Of a DNA stretch of 64,000 nucleotides, positions 35,123 through 44,744 are shown piece after piece. A program made the position numbers and the translations under genes. Under the pieces are notes generated by a model. The model saw only the letters and a list, made by a program, of their open reading frames with translations. It made no database searches and was not told the origin of the DNA. The DNA is from Desulfosarcina sp. BuS5 (GTDB taxonomy: Bacteria > Desulfobacterota > Desulfobacteria > Desulfobacterales > BuS5), in contig NZ_CP087952.1 of the NCBI RefSeq assembly GCF_028752835.1, forward strand, positions 601,041 to 665,040, in the 5' to 3' direction. How positions within the stretch are numbered: the first letter of the stretch is position 1; each line of letters begins with the position of its first letter.

Positions 35123-37816
35123 TTAATGCGCCTCGGCCCAGTTTTTGCCTGCGTCCAGATTTACTTTCAAGGGCACCTTAAGGTCCATAACATGCTCCAT
35201 AATTTCCTTGACAAGTTCTTCGGACGCGTCCAATTCCTCCGGAGGGGTTTCAAAAAGGATTTCATCATGCACCGACAAAAGCATGGCCGCTTTCAGGCCT
35301 TTATCTTTAAATGCCTGATTTACATTTATCATGGCAATCTTGATCAAGTCGGCGGCGGTTCCCTGGATGGGTGTATTGATGGCGGTACGTTCAGCATACT
35401 CCCGCAGTGTCTTTTTCGGGCTGTCAATATCCGGCAGCAGGCGGACCCGGCCCAGGAGGGTGGATGTTGTTTTTGTTCTGCCCGCCGCTTCAATGGTTTC
35501 GTTTATAAAGCGTTTAACGCCTTTATACCTTGCAAAATAACTATCAATATACTGTTTTGCCATCTTGCGGCTTATATTCAGTTCTTTGGAAAGACCATAA
35601 GGGCTCATACCGTAAACAATACCAAAATTGATTGTTTTGGCCTGCCGACGCAAATCCGGCGTAATAAAAGAAGGAAAAACCTGGAATATCTCGGCAGCAG
35701 TGCGGGTGTGAATATCTTCCTCATCCAGGAAAGCCTTTATCAGGATATTATCATCAGAGTAATGCGCCAGTATTCTTAATTCTATCTGGGAATAATCGGC
35801 AGCAACAAGCATCCACCCCGGCCTGGGAATAAATGCTTTCCGTATTTCCACGCCTTCATCTCCGCGAACAGGGATATTCTGAAGATTCGGTCTGGAACTG
35901 CTAAGGCGGCCTGTGGCGGTGACGGTCTGGTTGAAAGATGTATGTACTCGGCCGGTTTCAGGGTTGATCAGGGCGAGCAGGGAATCCGTATATGTAGATT
36001 TGAGCTTTGCCAGGGTTCTGTACTTTAAAACAAGCTCAGGCAGTTCATGCATTGGCGCCAGCTTTGTCAGCACATCCACATCGGTGGAATATGCGGTTTT
36101 TTTTTTGGTCTTTTTTTGAACAGGCAGATTCAGTTTTTCAAATAATATGCTGCCGAGCTGCTGTGAGGAGTTGATATTGAATTCTTCCCCGGCCGCCGAA
36201 AAGATATCCTGCTCCAGGAATGTAAGCCGTTCCGTAAATAAGGTTGAAAGGCTTTTCAGCCTCTCTGTGTCAATACATATTCCCTGCATCTCCATATCTT
36301 TTAAAACAGAAACAAGGGGCATCTCCACTTCGTCCATAAGTTTATTAAGGCCGGCCTGCTCAATCTCTTTTTCTAGCACCTCACAGGCCATAAGAGTGAT
36401 ATCTGCGTCTTCACAGGCGTATGGAACTCCCTGTTCCAGGGGAACAGATGCAAATCCGTTTTTACCCCCATCTTTGGCATCTTTTACGTTTTTTATAACA
36501 TCCGTATAGGAGATAGTTTTGTGATCAAGAAAATCGAGAGCTATCTGATCAAGACTGTGCGCTCTTTTTGAGGGATTAAGAAGATAGGATGCCAGCATGG
36601 TATCGAAAACCACACCTGCCAGATTGACCCCATGACGGGCAAGAACAATCCAGTCATATTTTATGTTCTGACCGATTTTTTTTATTTCGGGATTCTCCAG
36701 GAGTTGTTTCAACTGCCCCAAAACATATGCCTTGTCGAGCTGTTCCGGAGCGCCCGGGTACTTATGACCGCATGGTATATAATAAGCCTCATCCGGTTTT
36801 ATCGAAAATGACAACCCCACAAGATCGGCATGCATGGCATCCTTTGAGGTTGTCTCCGTATCCAGGGCGAAAATATCCGACGCTTCCAGTTGCTCTCTCA
36901 AACGGAAGAGCTCATCTTCAGTATAGACTGCATGGTAATTCTTATTGGAAAGATCGGTTTTTTTGGGAAAGTCCTGCTGCAATCTCCTGAACTCGAGTTC
37001 CTTAAAGAGTTCAGCCAGGATTTCATTATAGGGAGATCTGTATTTATAATCTTCGGGCACAAATTTTAAAGGCACGTTTCGGTCGATAGTCACAAGATCT
37101 TTGCTTAAAAAAGCTTGATCCTTAAATTTAACAAGTTTTTCATGCTGTTTTTTTTTGGTGATTGTATCGACCTGTTCGTATAATCCCTCCATACTGTCGA
37201 AATTTTTTATAAGTGAAATAGCCGTCTTGGGTCCAATGCCCGGAACACCCGGGATATTGTCCGCCTTATCCCCGGAAAGGCCCATTACATCTATCATCTG
37301 CAACGGTTCAAGACCGGACTCTTTTCGCACCGTATCCGCATCCGTTGTTTTCTCCTTCATCGGATCCCAGATGATCGACCTGTCTGTAACAAGCTGGACA
37401 AAGTCTTTGTCCCCTGTCACCATTACTACCTTAAAGCCCTTATTCTCGGCTTTTTGGGCGGCGGTTCCGATAAGATCATCCGCCTCGAACCCTTCCAGTT
37501 CCATAACCGGAATATTAAAGCCCCTTGTGATATCTTTGATATAGGGAATCTGCAAAACCAGGTCTTCCGGCATTGGAGGCCGATTGGCCTTGTAATCCTC
37601 ATAGATTTTATGCCTGAAGGTAGGCCCCTTGACATCAAAAAAAATAACAATATATTCCGGCGTACGCTCTTTTATCAGTTTTATCAGCATCCTGGTAAAA
37701 CCAAAAGTTGCATTAGTAGGCAAACCCCTGGAATTGGAAAGCCCCCTTACCGCATGATATGCGCGATAGATATACGCACTTCCGTCTATCAGGTAAATGG
37801 TTTTGTCGCTATTCAT
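35123..37816 (-). CDS. polA: DNA polymerase I
   Basis: The 897-residue protein has all three domains: 5' nuclease at 1-290 (YLIDGSAYIYRAYHA, EADDLIGT, GLSGDKADNIPGVPGIG), 3'-5' exonuclease at ~310-500 (FALDTETTSKD, IKYDW, YACEDADIT) and family A polymerase (LVAADYSQIELRILAHY, RRQAKTINFGIVYGMS, SVHDEILFE). All exonuclease acidic residues are seen. It fills Okazaki gaps and repairs DNA. It stands alone upstream except for the lipoprotein gene that follows. Confidence 0.98.
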   Translation of the reverse strand: MNSDKTIYLIDGSAYIYRAYHAVRGLSNSRGLPTNATFGFTRMLIKLIKERTPEYIVIFFDVKGPTFRHKIYEDYKANRPPMPEDLVLQIPYIKDITRGFNIPVMELEGFEADDLIGTAAQKAENKGFKVVMVTGDKDFVQLVTDRSIIWDPMKEKTTDADTVRKESGLEPLQMIDVMGLSGDKADNIPGVPGIGPKTAISLIKNFDSMEGLYEQVDTITKKKQHEKLVKFKDQAFLSKDLVTIDRNVPLKFVPEDYKYRSPYNEILAELFKELEFRRLQQDFPKKTDLSNKNYHAVYTEDELFRLREQLEASDIFALDTETTSKDAMHADLVGLSFSIKPDEAYYIPCGHKYPGAPEQLDKAYVLGQLKQLLENPEIKKIGQNIKYDWIVLARHGVNLAGVVFDTMLASYLLNPSKRAHSLDQIALDFLDHKTISYTDVIKNVKDAKDGGKNGFASVPLEQGVPYACEDADITLMACEVLEKEIEQAGLNKLMDEVEMPLVSVLKDMEMQGICIDTERLKSLSTLFTERLTFLEQDIFSAAGEEFNINSSQQLGSILFEKLNLPVQKKTKKKTAYSTDVDVLTKLAPMHELPELVLKYRTLAKLKSTYTDSLLALINPETGRVHTSFNQTVTATGRLSSSRPNLQNIPVRGDEGVEIRKAFIPRPGWMLVAADYSQIELRILAHYSDDNILIKAFLDEEDIHTRTAAEIFQVFPSFITPDLRRQAKTINFGIVYGMSPYGLSKELNISRKMAKQYIDSYFARYKGVKRFINETIEAAGRTKTTSTLLGRVRLLPDIDSPKKTLREYAERTAINTPIQGTAADLIKIAMINVNQAFKDKGLKAAMLLSVHDEILFETPPEELDASEELVKEIMEHVMDLKVPLKVNLDAGKNWAEAH

Positions 37817-37867
37817 AAAATATATATCCGTTTAATATTCATAATGTATGTTTTTTATCGCTTATTC

Positions 37868-37982
37868 TATAGATTTTCAGATAAACAATTTCACAAGGCC
37901 AGAGGTGGTAGGGGTTCAAAATCTTGAACCCCCACCACGACGACCGATAACGCAGTGAAATTATTTATGTAAACATCTATAT
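37868..37982. repeat. TATAGATTG-type miniature element, copy B
   Basis: The ends tatagattttcagataaaca and the inverse (gaaattatttatgtaaacat, then CTATA) flank a core with a hairpin GGGGTTCAAAATCTTGAACCCC-like pairing. The family is described under copy A. Its right end supplies the stop codon of the adjacent small gene. Confidence 0.7.
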
Positions 37983-38240
37983 ATCAGGCAGAATTAAATT
38001 CCAATAAGCGGCAGAGCGCTTGTCAAGAATGCCAGGCGGTCGATTATTAAAAGCATGCCGGAACTGCAGGTCGGTAAAATATCGGCGCATAACCGGAATA
38101 TCAATATCCAGACAATATTGCATAAAGTACACAAGAAAGCGATCGACATCATGAATCTTTTTTCCCGGAGGCTCAAACCAGTTTACACGGCGGGCTATTT
38201 GTTTAAGCTCGTTATTAATTATGGTTATGACGGATTCCAT
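37977..38240 (-). CDS. Short protein of unknown function, probably truncated
   Basis: The 87 residues (NWFEPPGKKIHDVDRFLVYF, YFTDLQFRHAFNNRPPGILD, KRSAAYWNL) resemble a widespread small family that begins with a W-x-P-P motif and sits beside nucleotidyl-transferase-type antitoxins or toxins. The reading frame ends ILPDI-stop, where the last codon and TAG come from the right end of miniature element B. Related proteins usually run on, so the insertion probably trimmed the C-terminus. No partner gene is seen. Confidence 0.5.
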   Translation of the reverse strand: MESVITIINNELKQIARRVNWFEPPGKKIHDVDRFLVYFMQYCLDIDIPVMRRYFTDLQFRHAFNNRPPGILDKRSAAYWNLILPDI

Positions 38241-38327
38241 TCGCTATTTTTCATATAAAAAATTCCCATCGGCAATATTTCAACCTGTGCGGTTATAATG
38301 ATTTCAGGACCCTATGCATAAAAATAA

Positions 38328-38503
38328 TTAGCCACCCGCTCACCATGCTCGCTCGACCCGCACAAACAGACACGGACAAAACACCATATTTTTTGGTGGA
38401 CTAATCAATGAATATATTAGGAACGACCTTTTGATCGGACTATCGCATATCGACAGCTCAAAATGTTTGTGTGCGTCTGTGGCTAATAAATGCATTTTTA
38501 ATG
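38328..38503. repeat. TTAGCCAC inverted-repeat element, copy 2
   Basis: The left end (ttagccacccgctcaccatg) and right end (tgtgcgtctgtggctaataa, followed by the gene-like tail TGCATTTTTAATG) match the copy at 270-395, with a longer centre that includes gaccttttgatcggacta. The only difference of note is this insert. It carries no gene. Confidence 0.6.
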
Positions 38504-38607
38504 CTAACTGCTACCCTTACAGTTCGCAATTTTTTCATCCCTGGATATAAACTTATCATTCTATTCGTCATTTCTCAAGCCGAAAAGACCAGGCTAAACA
38601 GGAAGTG

Positions 38608-38635
38608 GTAGAGACGCAAAATTTTGCGTCTCTAC
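38608..38635. repeat. Perfect 28-bp palindrome
   Basis: The left arm GTAGAGACGCAAAA reads the same inverted (TTTTGCGTCTCTAC). A similar 28-bp palindrome with one mismatch is at 24809-24836. They are probable small repeat elements and do not resemble an intrinsic terminator because no T run follows. Confidence 0.6.
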
Positions 38636-38742
38636 TTCTCAGAATCGGCGCTTGCGTTTGTATCCCGATTTGTATTATATTTATCGATTATACTTTTTGG
38701 AACTGGAATTTAAAAATTGGATGATTTCCTGTTAATAAAAAA

Positions 38743-39939
38743 ATGGACCGACAATCACCTCTTGAAAAAAGGATAAAAAGACACGTTGCTGCAAGAGAAC
38801 ATCTTTTTTTTGCCGCAACAACTCCCGGGTTTAAAAGTGTCTGCTTTAAGGAGTTATTTAATATTCATGGCTCTATTAAAGAGATAAACATGGTGAATGG
38901 TGGGGTTGAGTTTAAAGGTCGTTTGCAGGATTGTTACAAGGCAAACCTGTTTCTCCGCACCGCCAACAGGATCATCATGCGCATAGGGAAGCTGAAAGCA
39001 ACCAATTTCAGGATACTGGAAAAAAAACTTACAAACTTTCCCTGGGAACTTTTTATCCCATACACAAACGGAAATAATAGTCAGCCTGAAATAAGTGTCA
39101 CTTCGATACACTCCAGGCTGTATCATAAAACAGCGGTTGCGGAATGCTTCAGAAAAGGCATAACAAACAGGTTTAATAATGTGCCTGGCTGTCAAGCCGG
39201 GAACATTGATTATTTACAACAGCATCTTTTTGTCAGAATTCAAGATGATAATGTTATTATATCCCTGGACAGCAGCGGAGAACTTCTCCATAAAAGGGGA
39301 GTTAAGAAATATAAAACCAGGGCGCCGATTCGTGAAACAATAGCATCCGCGGCTTTGATGCTTGCAGGATATGAGGCCGGAAAACCTTTGATTGATCCTT
39401 TGTGTGGTTCCGGAACTTTTTCGATTGAAGGGGCGATGTTGTCGTCAAATATCCCGGCCGGCTGGTTCAGGGAGTTCGCTTTTATGGGGTGGCCATGTTT
39501 TAAAACTGAACAGTGGGCTTATATAAAACGTGAAGCAGAAAAAAAAATTTTGCTTTTAAACGAATTCTGCGTTTTTGCTTCAGATATAGATGACCGCCAT
39601 TGCCGCAGGTTGGATGATACTTTAAAATTACATAAATTATCCTCCATAGTGAGAGTTGAGAATAAAGATTTTTTCAGGTTTTCACCTTCCCACATCTTTA
39701 AGCATGCCGGTACTGTCGCGATAAATCCTCCCTATGGTCTGCGTCTGGGCAATAAAAATGAAAGTATAAAATTGCTTGGAAATATTATCAATAAACTTTT
39801 AACAAGTTATGCGGGATGGAAATATGCGCTTGTTGTTCCAAGGAATTCCGTTACTGATAATGTTTTATCCAACAGTTCATCTCATCAATTTTGCCACGGT
39901 GGTCTCGATATGATTTTACTTACCGGAAAGGTGAGTTAA
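38743..39939 (+). CDS. THUMP-domain RNA methyltransferase (RlmL-like N-terminal type)
   Basis: The 398-residue protein has an N-terminal ferredoxin-like and THUMP region (FFAATTPGFKSVCFKELF, RTANRIIMRIGKLKATNF) and a Rossmann methyltransferase domain with LIDPLCGSGTFSIEGAML and the catalytic INPPYGLRL. This is the shorter form of 23S rRNA m2G2445 methyltransferases. ATG 38743 has no good ribosome site; the preceding bases are A-rich. It ends before a bidirectional terminator. Confidence 0.88.
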   Translation: MDRQSPLEKRIKRHVAAREHLFFAATTPGFKSVCFKELFNIHGSIKEINMVNGGVEFKGRLQDCYKANLFLRTANRIIMRIGKLKATNFRILEKKLTNFPWELFIPYTNGNNSQPEISVTSIHSRLYHKTAVAECFRKGITNRFNNVPGCQAGNIDYLQQHLFVRIQDDNVIISLDSSGELLHKRGVKKYKTRAPIRETIASAALMLAGYEAGKPLIDPLCGSGTFSIEGAMLSSNIPAGWFREFAFMGWPCFKTEQWAYIKREAEKKILLLNEFCVFASDIDDRHCRRLDDTLKLHKLSSIVRVENKDFFRFSPSHIFKHAGTVAINPPYGLRLGNKNESIKLLGNIINKLLTSYAGWKYALVVPRNSVTDNVLSNSSSHQFCHGGLDMILLTGKVS

Positions 39940-39975
39940 GGAATCCGGAGAAAATGATAATTGAGAGCGGCCACA

Positions 39976-40014
39976 AAAAAAGGGCTGCTTTTTCTACAAA
40001 AAGCAGCCCTTTCA
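39976..40014. terminator. Bidirectional intrinsic terminator
   Basis: AAAGGGCTGCTTTTT and AAAAAGCAGCCCTTT form a strong hairpin with A and T runs on each side, so it can end the methyltransferase transcript and the tRNA-Gln transcript, which converge on it. Confidence 0.88.
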
Positions 40015-40035
40015 TATTTTTATCGGCAATTTTAT

Positions 40036-40109
40036 TGGCTGGGAGACCAGGATTCGAACCTGGGTTGACGGAGTCAGAGTCCGTAGTCCTGCCGCTGGAC
40101 GATCTCCCA
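40036..40109 (-). tRNA. tRNA-Gln (anticodon CUG)
   Basis: Read on the minus strand, the acceptor arms are TGGGAGA (40109-40103) and TCTCCCA (40046-40040). The anticodon stem ACGGA/TCCGT encloses CTCTGAC with anticodon CTG, and the T-loop GTTCGAATC is canonical. CCA is encoded (40038-40036). Confidence 0.95.
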
Positions 40110-40197
40110 AAATTTTTTCTGTTTATTATATAAAAAAGGTTTAGAGTCAAGATAAAAAACTTCGACGTATGCAATTATAAACTAAAAATTACGCATT

Positions 40198-41754
40198 ATG
40201 AGTAATCTGTTTTTTCAAAAAGCCGATCCGGCACATTTGGATTTCCAGTATTTAGAGGATCTTTCCACAGCATACTGGTATTCTGAAGTTTTGTTTGCAT
40301 CTATAGAACTGAAGCTTTTCATGTTTCTGGATCAAGGGGCCGCAACCATAGAATCTCTTGCTGAAGCTGCCGGGTGCAGAAAAAAAAGGCTGAAGCGTCT
40401 TCTTAACGTCTTGGAAAGTCTCAACCTTGTTTATTATCGGGACGGCAAATTTTGCAACAGCCAGTCTGCGGGAATCTACCTGGTGCCGGGGAAGAGCGGA
40501 TATATGGGTGATTTTTTTTTATATCGCTCTTATATGAAGCCCAGGTGGGAGGCTATTGTTGATCAGGTTGCATTAAAAAGCAGGCAGGCGCCCCATGTTG
40601 CCGCGCAGGATGATAATTATGAAAAAAAGACCTTCAAATATGTCCGGGCAATGGATATCCTTGCAAAGCAGAAAGCCTTGGAAATCATTGAACTGCTGGA
40701 AGAAATCGGGTGGGAGACGCCTATTCTCGACATAGGCGGGGGAGCAGGCGCTGTGAGCCGGGCTGTTATAAAAACCAGGCAACGCGGAGAAGCTTTGCTC
40801 TTTGAGATCCCTGAAGTCATCCAGGCCGCAAAAAGGATATATCCTGATGAATCTTCGTGGGAGCGAATCAAAACAATTGAGGGGGACTTCCGTAATTACA
40901 GGTTTGATTCCGGACAAAAATTCGGAATGATACTTATGAATAATTTTTTACATGCTTATGACAGTGATGACGCTCATGATCTGCTGTTAAAGGCGGTTGA
41001 TCTGCTGCTGCCGGATGGCCTGCTTGTTATACACGATTATTTTCCGGACAGGGCGGGGCGTTCTCCTCATAAAGGCGTGCTGTATGACCTTAGCATGATG
41101 CTGAATACATATAACGGAGCTTGCCATGATGCTTCCATGATATCGGAATGGCTGAAAAAATCCGGGATAAGCCGTGTAGCTATTCAGGATCTTGGCACGG
41201 ATTCTTCGGTTGTTATTGCAAGCCGAAAGGATATCGGCTTTAATTTGGAGACCGGCTATGAAGAGTGGATATATAAAGCTGTAAGAGCCGGTTTTACTAA
41301 AGCTGTTCTTCTTCCTGTTGAAAAAATAGTAACAGGGGACTGGGTTAGAAAAAAATGCCGGTTCGGCTGCGCTCTTTACGGAAAAAACCTTCAGTGCCCG
41401 CCATATGGCATGAAGAGTAAAGAAACACAGGATTTACTGAAATCATACAAATGCTCGCTTCTTCTTGAAGGCTCTCCCCCTGGCAGGGAGTTTCATAAAA
41501 GGCTGCTCCTGATGGAAAAAAAAGCTTTTCTGGCCGGATACCATAAGGCGCTTGTATTCGGAGCAGGACATTGCCCGGTTTGCAGCAAATGCCCTGAAGA
41601 CGGTATCTGCAAATATCCTGAAAAAGCTCGTCCTTCCATGGAAGGATCAGGGATAGATGTTTATTCAACAGCAAAAAATGCCGGTATAAGTCTTAAGCCT
41701 GTTGCAAACAAAAACCAGTATGTAAAATATATCGGCCTCTTGCTTTTGGAGTAA
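40198..41754 (+). CDS. SAM methyltransferase fused to DUF2284
   Basis: The 518-residue fusion starts with a winged-helix dimerisation domain (ASIELKLFMFLDQG, GCRKKRLKRLLNVLE) and a Rossmann methyltransferase (ILDIGGGAGAVSRAV, ~177-190). It is related to O-methyltransferases of pigment and cofactor pathways. From about residue 350 it carries DUF2284, with cysteines in KKCRFGCALYGKNLQCPPYG (C387 onward) and CPVCSKCPEDGICKYP, a probable metal or iron-sulfur site. It is followed after three bases by a radical SAM gene. The fusion and the cassette suggest modification of a cofactor or natural product, of unknown structure. Confidence 0.75.
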   Translation: MSNLFFQKADPAHLDFQYLEDLSTAYWYSEVLFASIELKLFMFLDQGAATIESLAEAAGCRKKRLKRLLNVLESLNLVYYRDGKFCNSQSAGIYLVPGKSGYMGDFFLYRSYMKPRWEAIVDQVALKSRQAPHVAAQDDNYEKKTFKYVRAMDILAKQKALEIIELLEEIGWETPILDIGGGAGAVSRAVIKTRQRGEALLFEIPEVIQAAKRIYPDESSWERIKTIEGDFRNYRFDSGQKFGMILMNNFLHAYDSDDAHDLLLKAVDLLLPDGLLVIHDYFPDRAGRSPHKGVLYDLSMMLNTYNGACHDASMISEWLKKSGISRVAIQDLGTDSSVVIASRKDIGFNLETGYEEWIYKAVRAGFTKAVLLPVEKIVTGDWVRKKCRFGCALYGKNLQCPPYGMKSKETQDLLKSYKCSLLLEGSPPGREFHKRLLLMEKKAFLAGYHKALVFGAGHCPVCSKCPEDGICKYPEKARPSMEGSGIDVYSTAKNAGISLKPVANKNQYVKYIGLLLLE

Positions 41755-41757
41755 AAA

Positions 41758-43083
41758 ATGCGTATTTTACTTGTTCAAGTCCCGAGTTCTCATATGGGTG
41801 CCGGGGAAAAAGTATATCCCCTTGGTCTTTCCAGACTTTCGTCCTTAATTCCGAAAGAGCATGCAAAATGGGCTCTTGATATGAATATCTATCCTGATCC
41901 ATGGCCGGAATTAAAAGAGGTTCTTTTAAATGTCCAGCCGGATATTGTCTCTCTTTCATTCAGAAACATAGATCCCTTGGCCGGTCATCAGGCATCTTAT
42001 CTCTCTTCTTTAAAAACCTCTGCAAAAATGGTACATAGGCTTGTGTCTAAAGCCTGGTTGTTGGCCGGCGGGCCGGCTTTTTCATTATTCGGGAAGAGAT
42101 TAATGGATGCTATCCCTGAAATAGATCTGGGAATAGTAGGTGAAGGTGAATCTTCATTTCCGAAATTAATATCAGATCCGTCTAATTTTAAAAAAATTCC
42201 GGGAGTGATTTGGAGGGACCGGAACCTTATTGGATATAATCCTGCCGGTCCGCTTATATCCATGGATTGCCTGCCGGATATGGATACCAAAGCTTTTGAT
42301 ATTAATTATTATCTAAAAGCGAATCAATATGTGGCGGCCATAGGCATCGAGGGTAAAAGAGGTTGTGATTTACAATGCGGCTATTGTGTTTATCCATCTC
42401 TCGGGGGAAAAAAGACCCGGCTGAGATCTCCAAAAAAAATCGTAGATGAAATGGAGTATTTAAACAAAGAATATTCAGCAAATCTATTCCATTTTACCGA
42501 TCCCGTTGTAAACCGGCCTTCCGACCATTTTGAAGCGATCTGTATGGAGATAATTAACAGGAAACTGCAAGTCGGATGGACAGGCTTTTTTCGGGAAGAG
42601 AATATCACAGAAAGGATAGTTGATCTTGCAGTTGAAGCCGGACTGACGGCCATATATTTTTCGGGTGATGCTTTGACGGATCATGGCCTGAAAATATTAA
42701 ACAAGAAGATGACCAAGGATGATATTATCAGGGCTGCAAAAATAACGGCAAAAAATGGTATCCTGACCATGTGCCATTTTTTAATAAATCTTCCTGGAGA
42801 AACTGATGAGCATGCCGATGAGTCGGTCGAAATGCTTGACAGGCTCCTCGATATCCACGGGCATATGGCGAACCTGGGAGCGGTGATTTTTAATAATGTA
42901 AGATTATATCCCGGAGCCCCTTTAACCGAAAAGATTATCAGAAGCGGAATGCTTGCTGCTGATATTGACCTGCTATATCCTGTTTATTTTAATCCTCCGG
43001 AAAGGTCGTATCTGCTTCATGAACTGGAAGCATTGTGCCACTCGGCCGGTATTTTTTCCAGACTTGAAATAAAGGGATCATAG
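41758..43083 (+). CDS. B12-binding-type radical SAM protein, first of two
   Basis: The 441-residue protein has an N-terminal B12-binding-like domain (MRILLVQVPSS, PLGLSRLSSLI, DIVSLSFRN) without an obvious D-x-H-x2-G, so base-on cobalamin binding is uncertain. The radical SAM motif is C203-x3-C207-x2-C210 (CDLQCGYC). The C-terminal half has LPGETDEHADESVEML, typical of BchE/methylthiotransferase-like members. It begins three bases behind the methyltransferase-DUF2284 gene. Confidence 0.8.
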   Translation: MRILLVQVPSSHMGAGEKVYPLGLSRLSSLIPKEHAKWALDMNIYPDPWPELKEVLLNVQPDIVSLSFRNIDPLAGHQASYLSSLKTSAKMVHRLVSKAWLLAGGPAFSLFGKRLMDAIPEIDLGIVGEGESSFPKLISDPSNFKKIPGVIWRDRNLIGYNPAGPLISMDCLPDMDTKAFDINYYLKANQYVAAIGIEGKRGCDLQCGYCVYPSLGGKKTRLRSPKKIVDEMEYLNKEYSANLFHFTDPVVNRPSDHFEAICMEIINRKLQVGWTGFFREENITERIVDLAVEAGLTAIYFSGDALTDHGLKILNKKMTKDDIIRAAKITAKNGILTMCHFLINLPGETDEHADESVEMLDRLLDIHGHMANLGAVIFNNVRLYPGAPLTEKIIRSGMLAADIDLLYPVYFNPPERSYLLHELEALCHSAGIFSRLEIKGS

Positions 43084-43142
43084 CGGATTATTGTGGTGAT
43101 TCTATTTATTGAGGACATACTAATTAAACTTATGTCATCAGG

Positions 43143-43190
43143 TATTAGCGTTTAGCAGCTAACAGCTAAAGGCTAAATGCTAATAGCTGT
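43143..43190. repeat. TTAGC-rich imperfect hairpin
   Basis: The stretch ggtattagcgtttagc pairs with gctaaatgctaatagc, enclosing agctaacagctaaag. The same words occur in the 221-bp insert at 16043-16263. A short hairpin repeat (43188-43227) follows, also present at 13077. Confidence 0.5.
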
Positions 43191-43242
43191 TCATCATGGA
43201 TTACCAGACTAATCCGTGATAAACCAAATAAAGTAATAAACT

Positions 43243-44724
43243 ATGACAATACTTATTCTTGAACATCCCAGAACATTATCGGAAACCAGATTTAATGATA
43301 TCGCCAACGCCCCTCTCTGGTCATGTCTGCTGGCAGGTTATGTTGCATCAGGTTTGATAAAAGCAGGCCATGGTGTCCAAATTACTGATGCTCAGAAAAG
43401 TGGATGGTGTTTCCTGAAGACAAAAGAGGAAATTATCAGGCTTTCACCGGACCTGCTTTTTATTAATGCCGTCTATTCCTGGGAACATACGGATCAATTT
43501 TTTAATTTTCTCGCGGATCTGCGCGCTGAAGGTTATGTGGGGCATATAAATCTGTTCGGTTTTTTCCCTACATTGGCATGGAATGTAATCCTGATGCATT
43601 CACAAGCTGTTGATTCCATAGCTGCCGGAGAACCTGAAAATATCCTGATAGAGCTGGCTGACCGGCTGCGGTACGGAAAATCATGGAAGGATATTTCCGG
43701 TCTGGCATATAGAACAGGCAAGGGGATTATATTTAACGGCCCCAGGAGGCCTGAAAAAAATCCGGATTCATTTCCCTTTCCTGCAAGAAATGTTGAGCCC
43801 GGTGAGACTATCAGCATTCTGGCCAGCAGGGGATGTTATAATTATTGCAGTTTCTGCCCGGTGCCCTCATTTTATAACAACGGCCCTTTGTGGAGGGGGC
43901 GGACCCCTGAAAACATCATTAATGAAATCTATTCTTTGTATGATAAGGGGAGCAGGGATTTTTATTTTATCGATCCCAATTTTATAGGTCCGGGAACAAA
44001 GGGCAGGCAGCGGGTTTTTGAACTTGCGGAACATATCGGGAAATTGGGTATCACTTATGGAATTGAGACCCGGCCGAATGATTTTGATAGCTCGATTATG
44101 ATTTGCATGGTGTCATCAGGATTAAACAGCCTCCTAATGGGTATAGAAAGCGGTTCCGCCGATATTTTAGATGGCCTGGGCAAGCATAGTTCAAGGGAAA
44201 TTTCCGAAAATGCTATAGAACTTTGTCGTGCTTCAGGACTGGAACCTGAAGTGGGATTTCTTATGTTTGTACCGGATAGCACGATTGAAGATATTGAAAG
44301 GAATTTTGTATTTTTGAAGAGCAACATTCTTCTGGATAGACTTGACAGAACCTTAAACCTTTTATCCCATTATCAGATTGTATTAATGGGGACCCCGGGG
44401 TATCAATTTTTTGAAAATAAAGGGCGGCTTGTAAAACAAGGGGCTATCGGTTTTGAGGGTAATATAATTTACCGCAGCAAAAGGGTTGAATGGTTGAGAG
44501 ATGTTATTATAGATATATGCCGATATACCCTTAAAGGAATATCGAAAAAAACATCACCTGTTTACTGGGGCAGGCATAATGAAACGAAAAAACGTGAACT
44601 TAATGATTTTATTGTGGATCTATTTGGAGAAATGCTTAAGGATGCTAAAAATTTAAAAAGTCTGCCTCCTATTCCAAACGTGACATCCGATCTGAAAAAA
44701 GAGATTAAAGTTATGCTTGTATAG
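43243..44724 (+). CDS. B12-binding-type radical SAM protein, second
   Basis: The 493-residue protein starts with a domain resembling B12-binding domains (MTILILEHPRTLSETRF, INAVYSWEHTDQF, GFFPTLAWNVILMHSQAVDS) and has the motif C198-x3-C202-x2-C205 (CYNYCSFC) with downstream GRTPENIINEI and NPNF-like FIDPNFIGPG. The SPASM/TIM-barrel tail is ordinary. It differs from the preceding radical SAM protein and is not a duplicate. Start ATG 43243 has no strong ribosome site; a weak A/G-rich stretch lies upstream. The two enzymes probably act on one pathway with the fused methyltransferase. Confidence 0.8.
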   Translation: MTILILEHPRTLSETRFNDIANAPLWSCLLAGYVASGLIKAGHGVQITDAQKSGWCFLKTKEEIIRLSPDLLFINAVYSWEHTDQFFNFLADLRAEGYVGHINLFGFFPTLAWNVILMHSQAVDSIAAGEPENILIELADRLRYGKSWKDISGLAYRTGKGIIFNGPRRPEKNPDSFPFPARNVEPGETISILASRGCYNYCSFCPVPSFYNNGPLWRGRTPENIINEIYSLYDKGSRDFYFIDPNFIGPGTKGRQRVFELAEHIGKLGITYGIETRPNDFDSSIMICMVSSGLNSLLMGIESGSADILDGLGKHSSREISENAIELCRASGLEPEVGFLMFVPDSTIEDIERNFVFLKSNILLDRLDRTLNLLSHYQIVLMGTPGYQFFENKGRLVKQGAIGFEGNIIYRSKRVEWLRDVIIDICRYTLKGISKKTSPVYWGRHNETKKRELNDFIVDLFGEMLKDAKNLKSLPPIPNVTSDLKKEIKVMLV

Positions 44725-44744
44725 AATACCTGTATAAAATAATT

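Noticed and set aside
40036-44724. Integration of the radical SAM cassette at tRNA-Gln
   Set aside because: The cassette lies on the 5' side of the tRNA gene, no integrase is present, and no duplicate of the tRNA 3' end is visible downstream.
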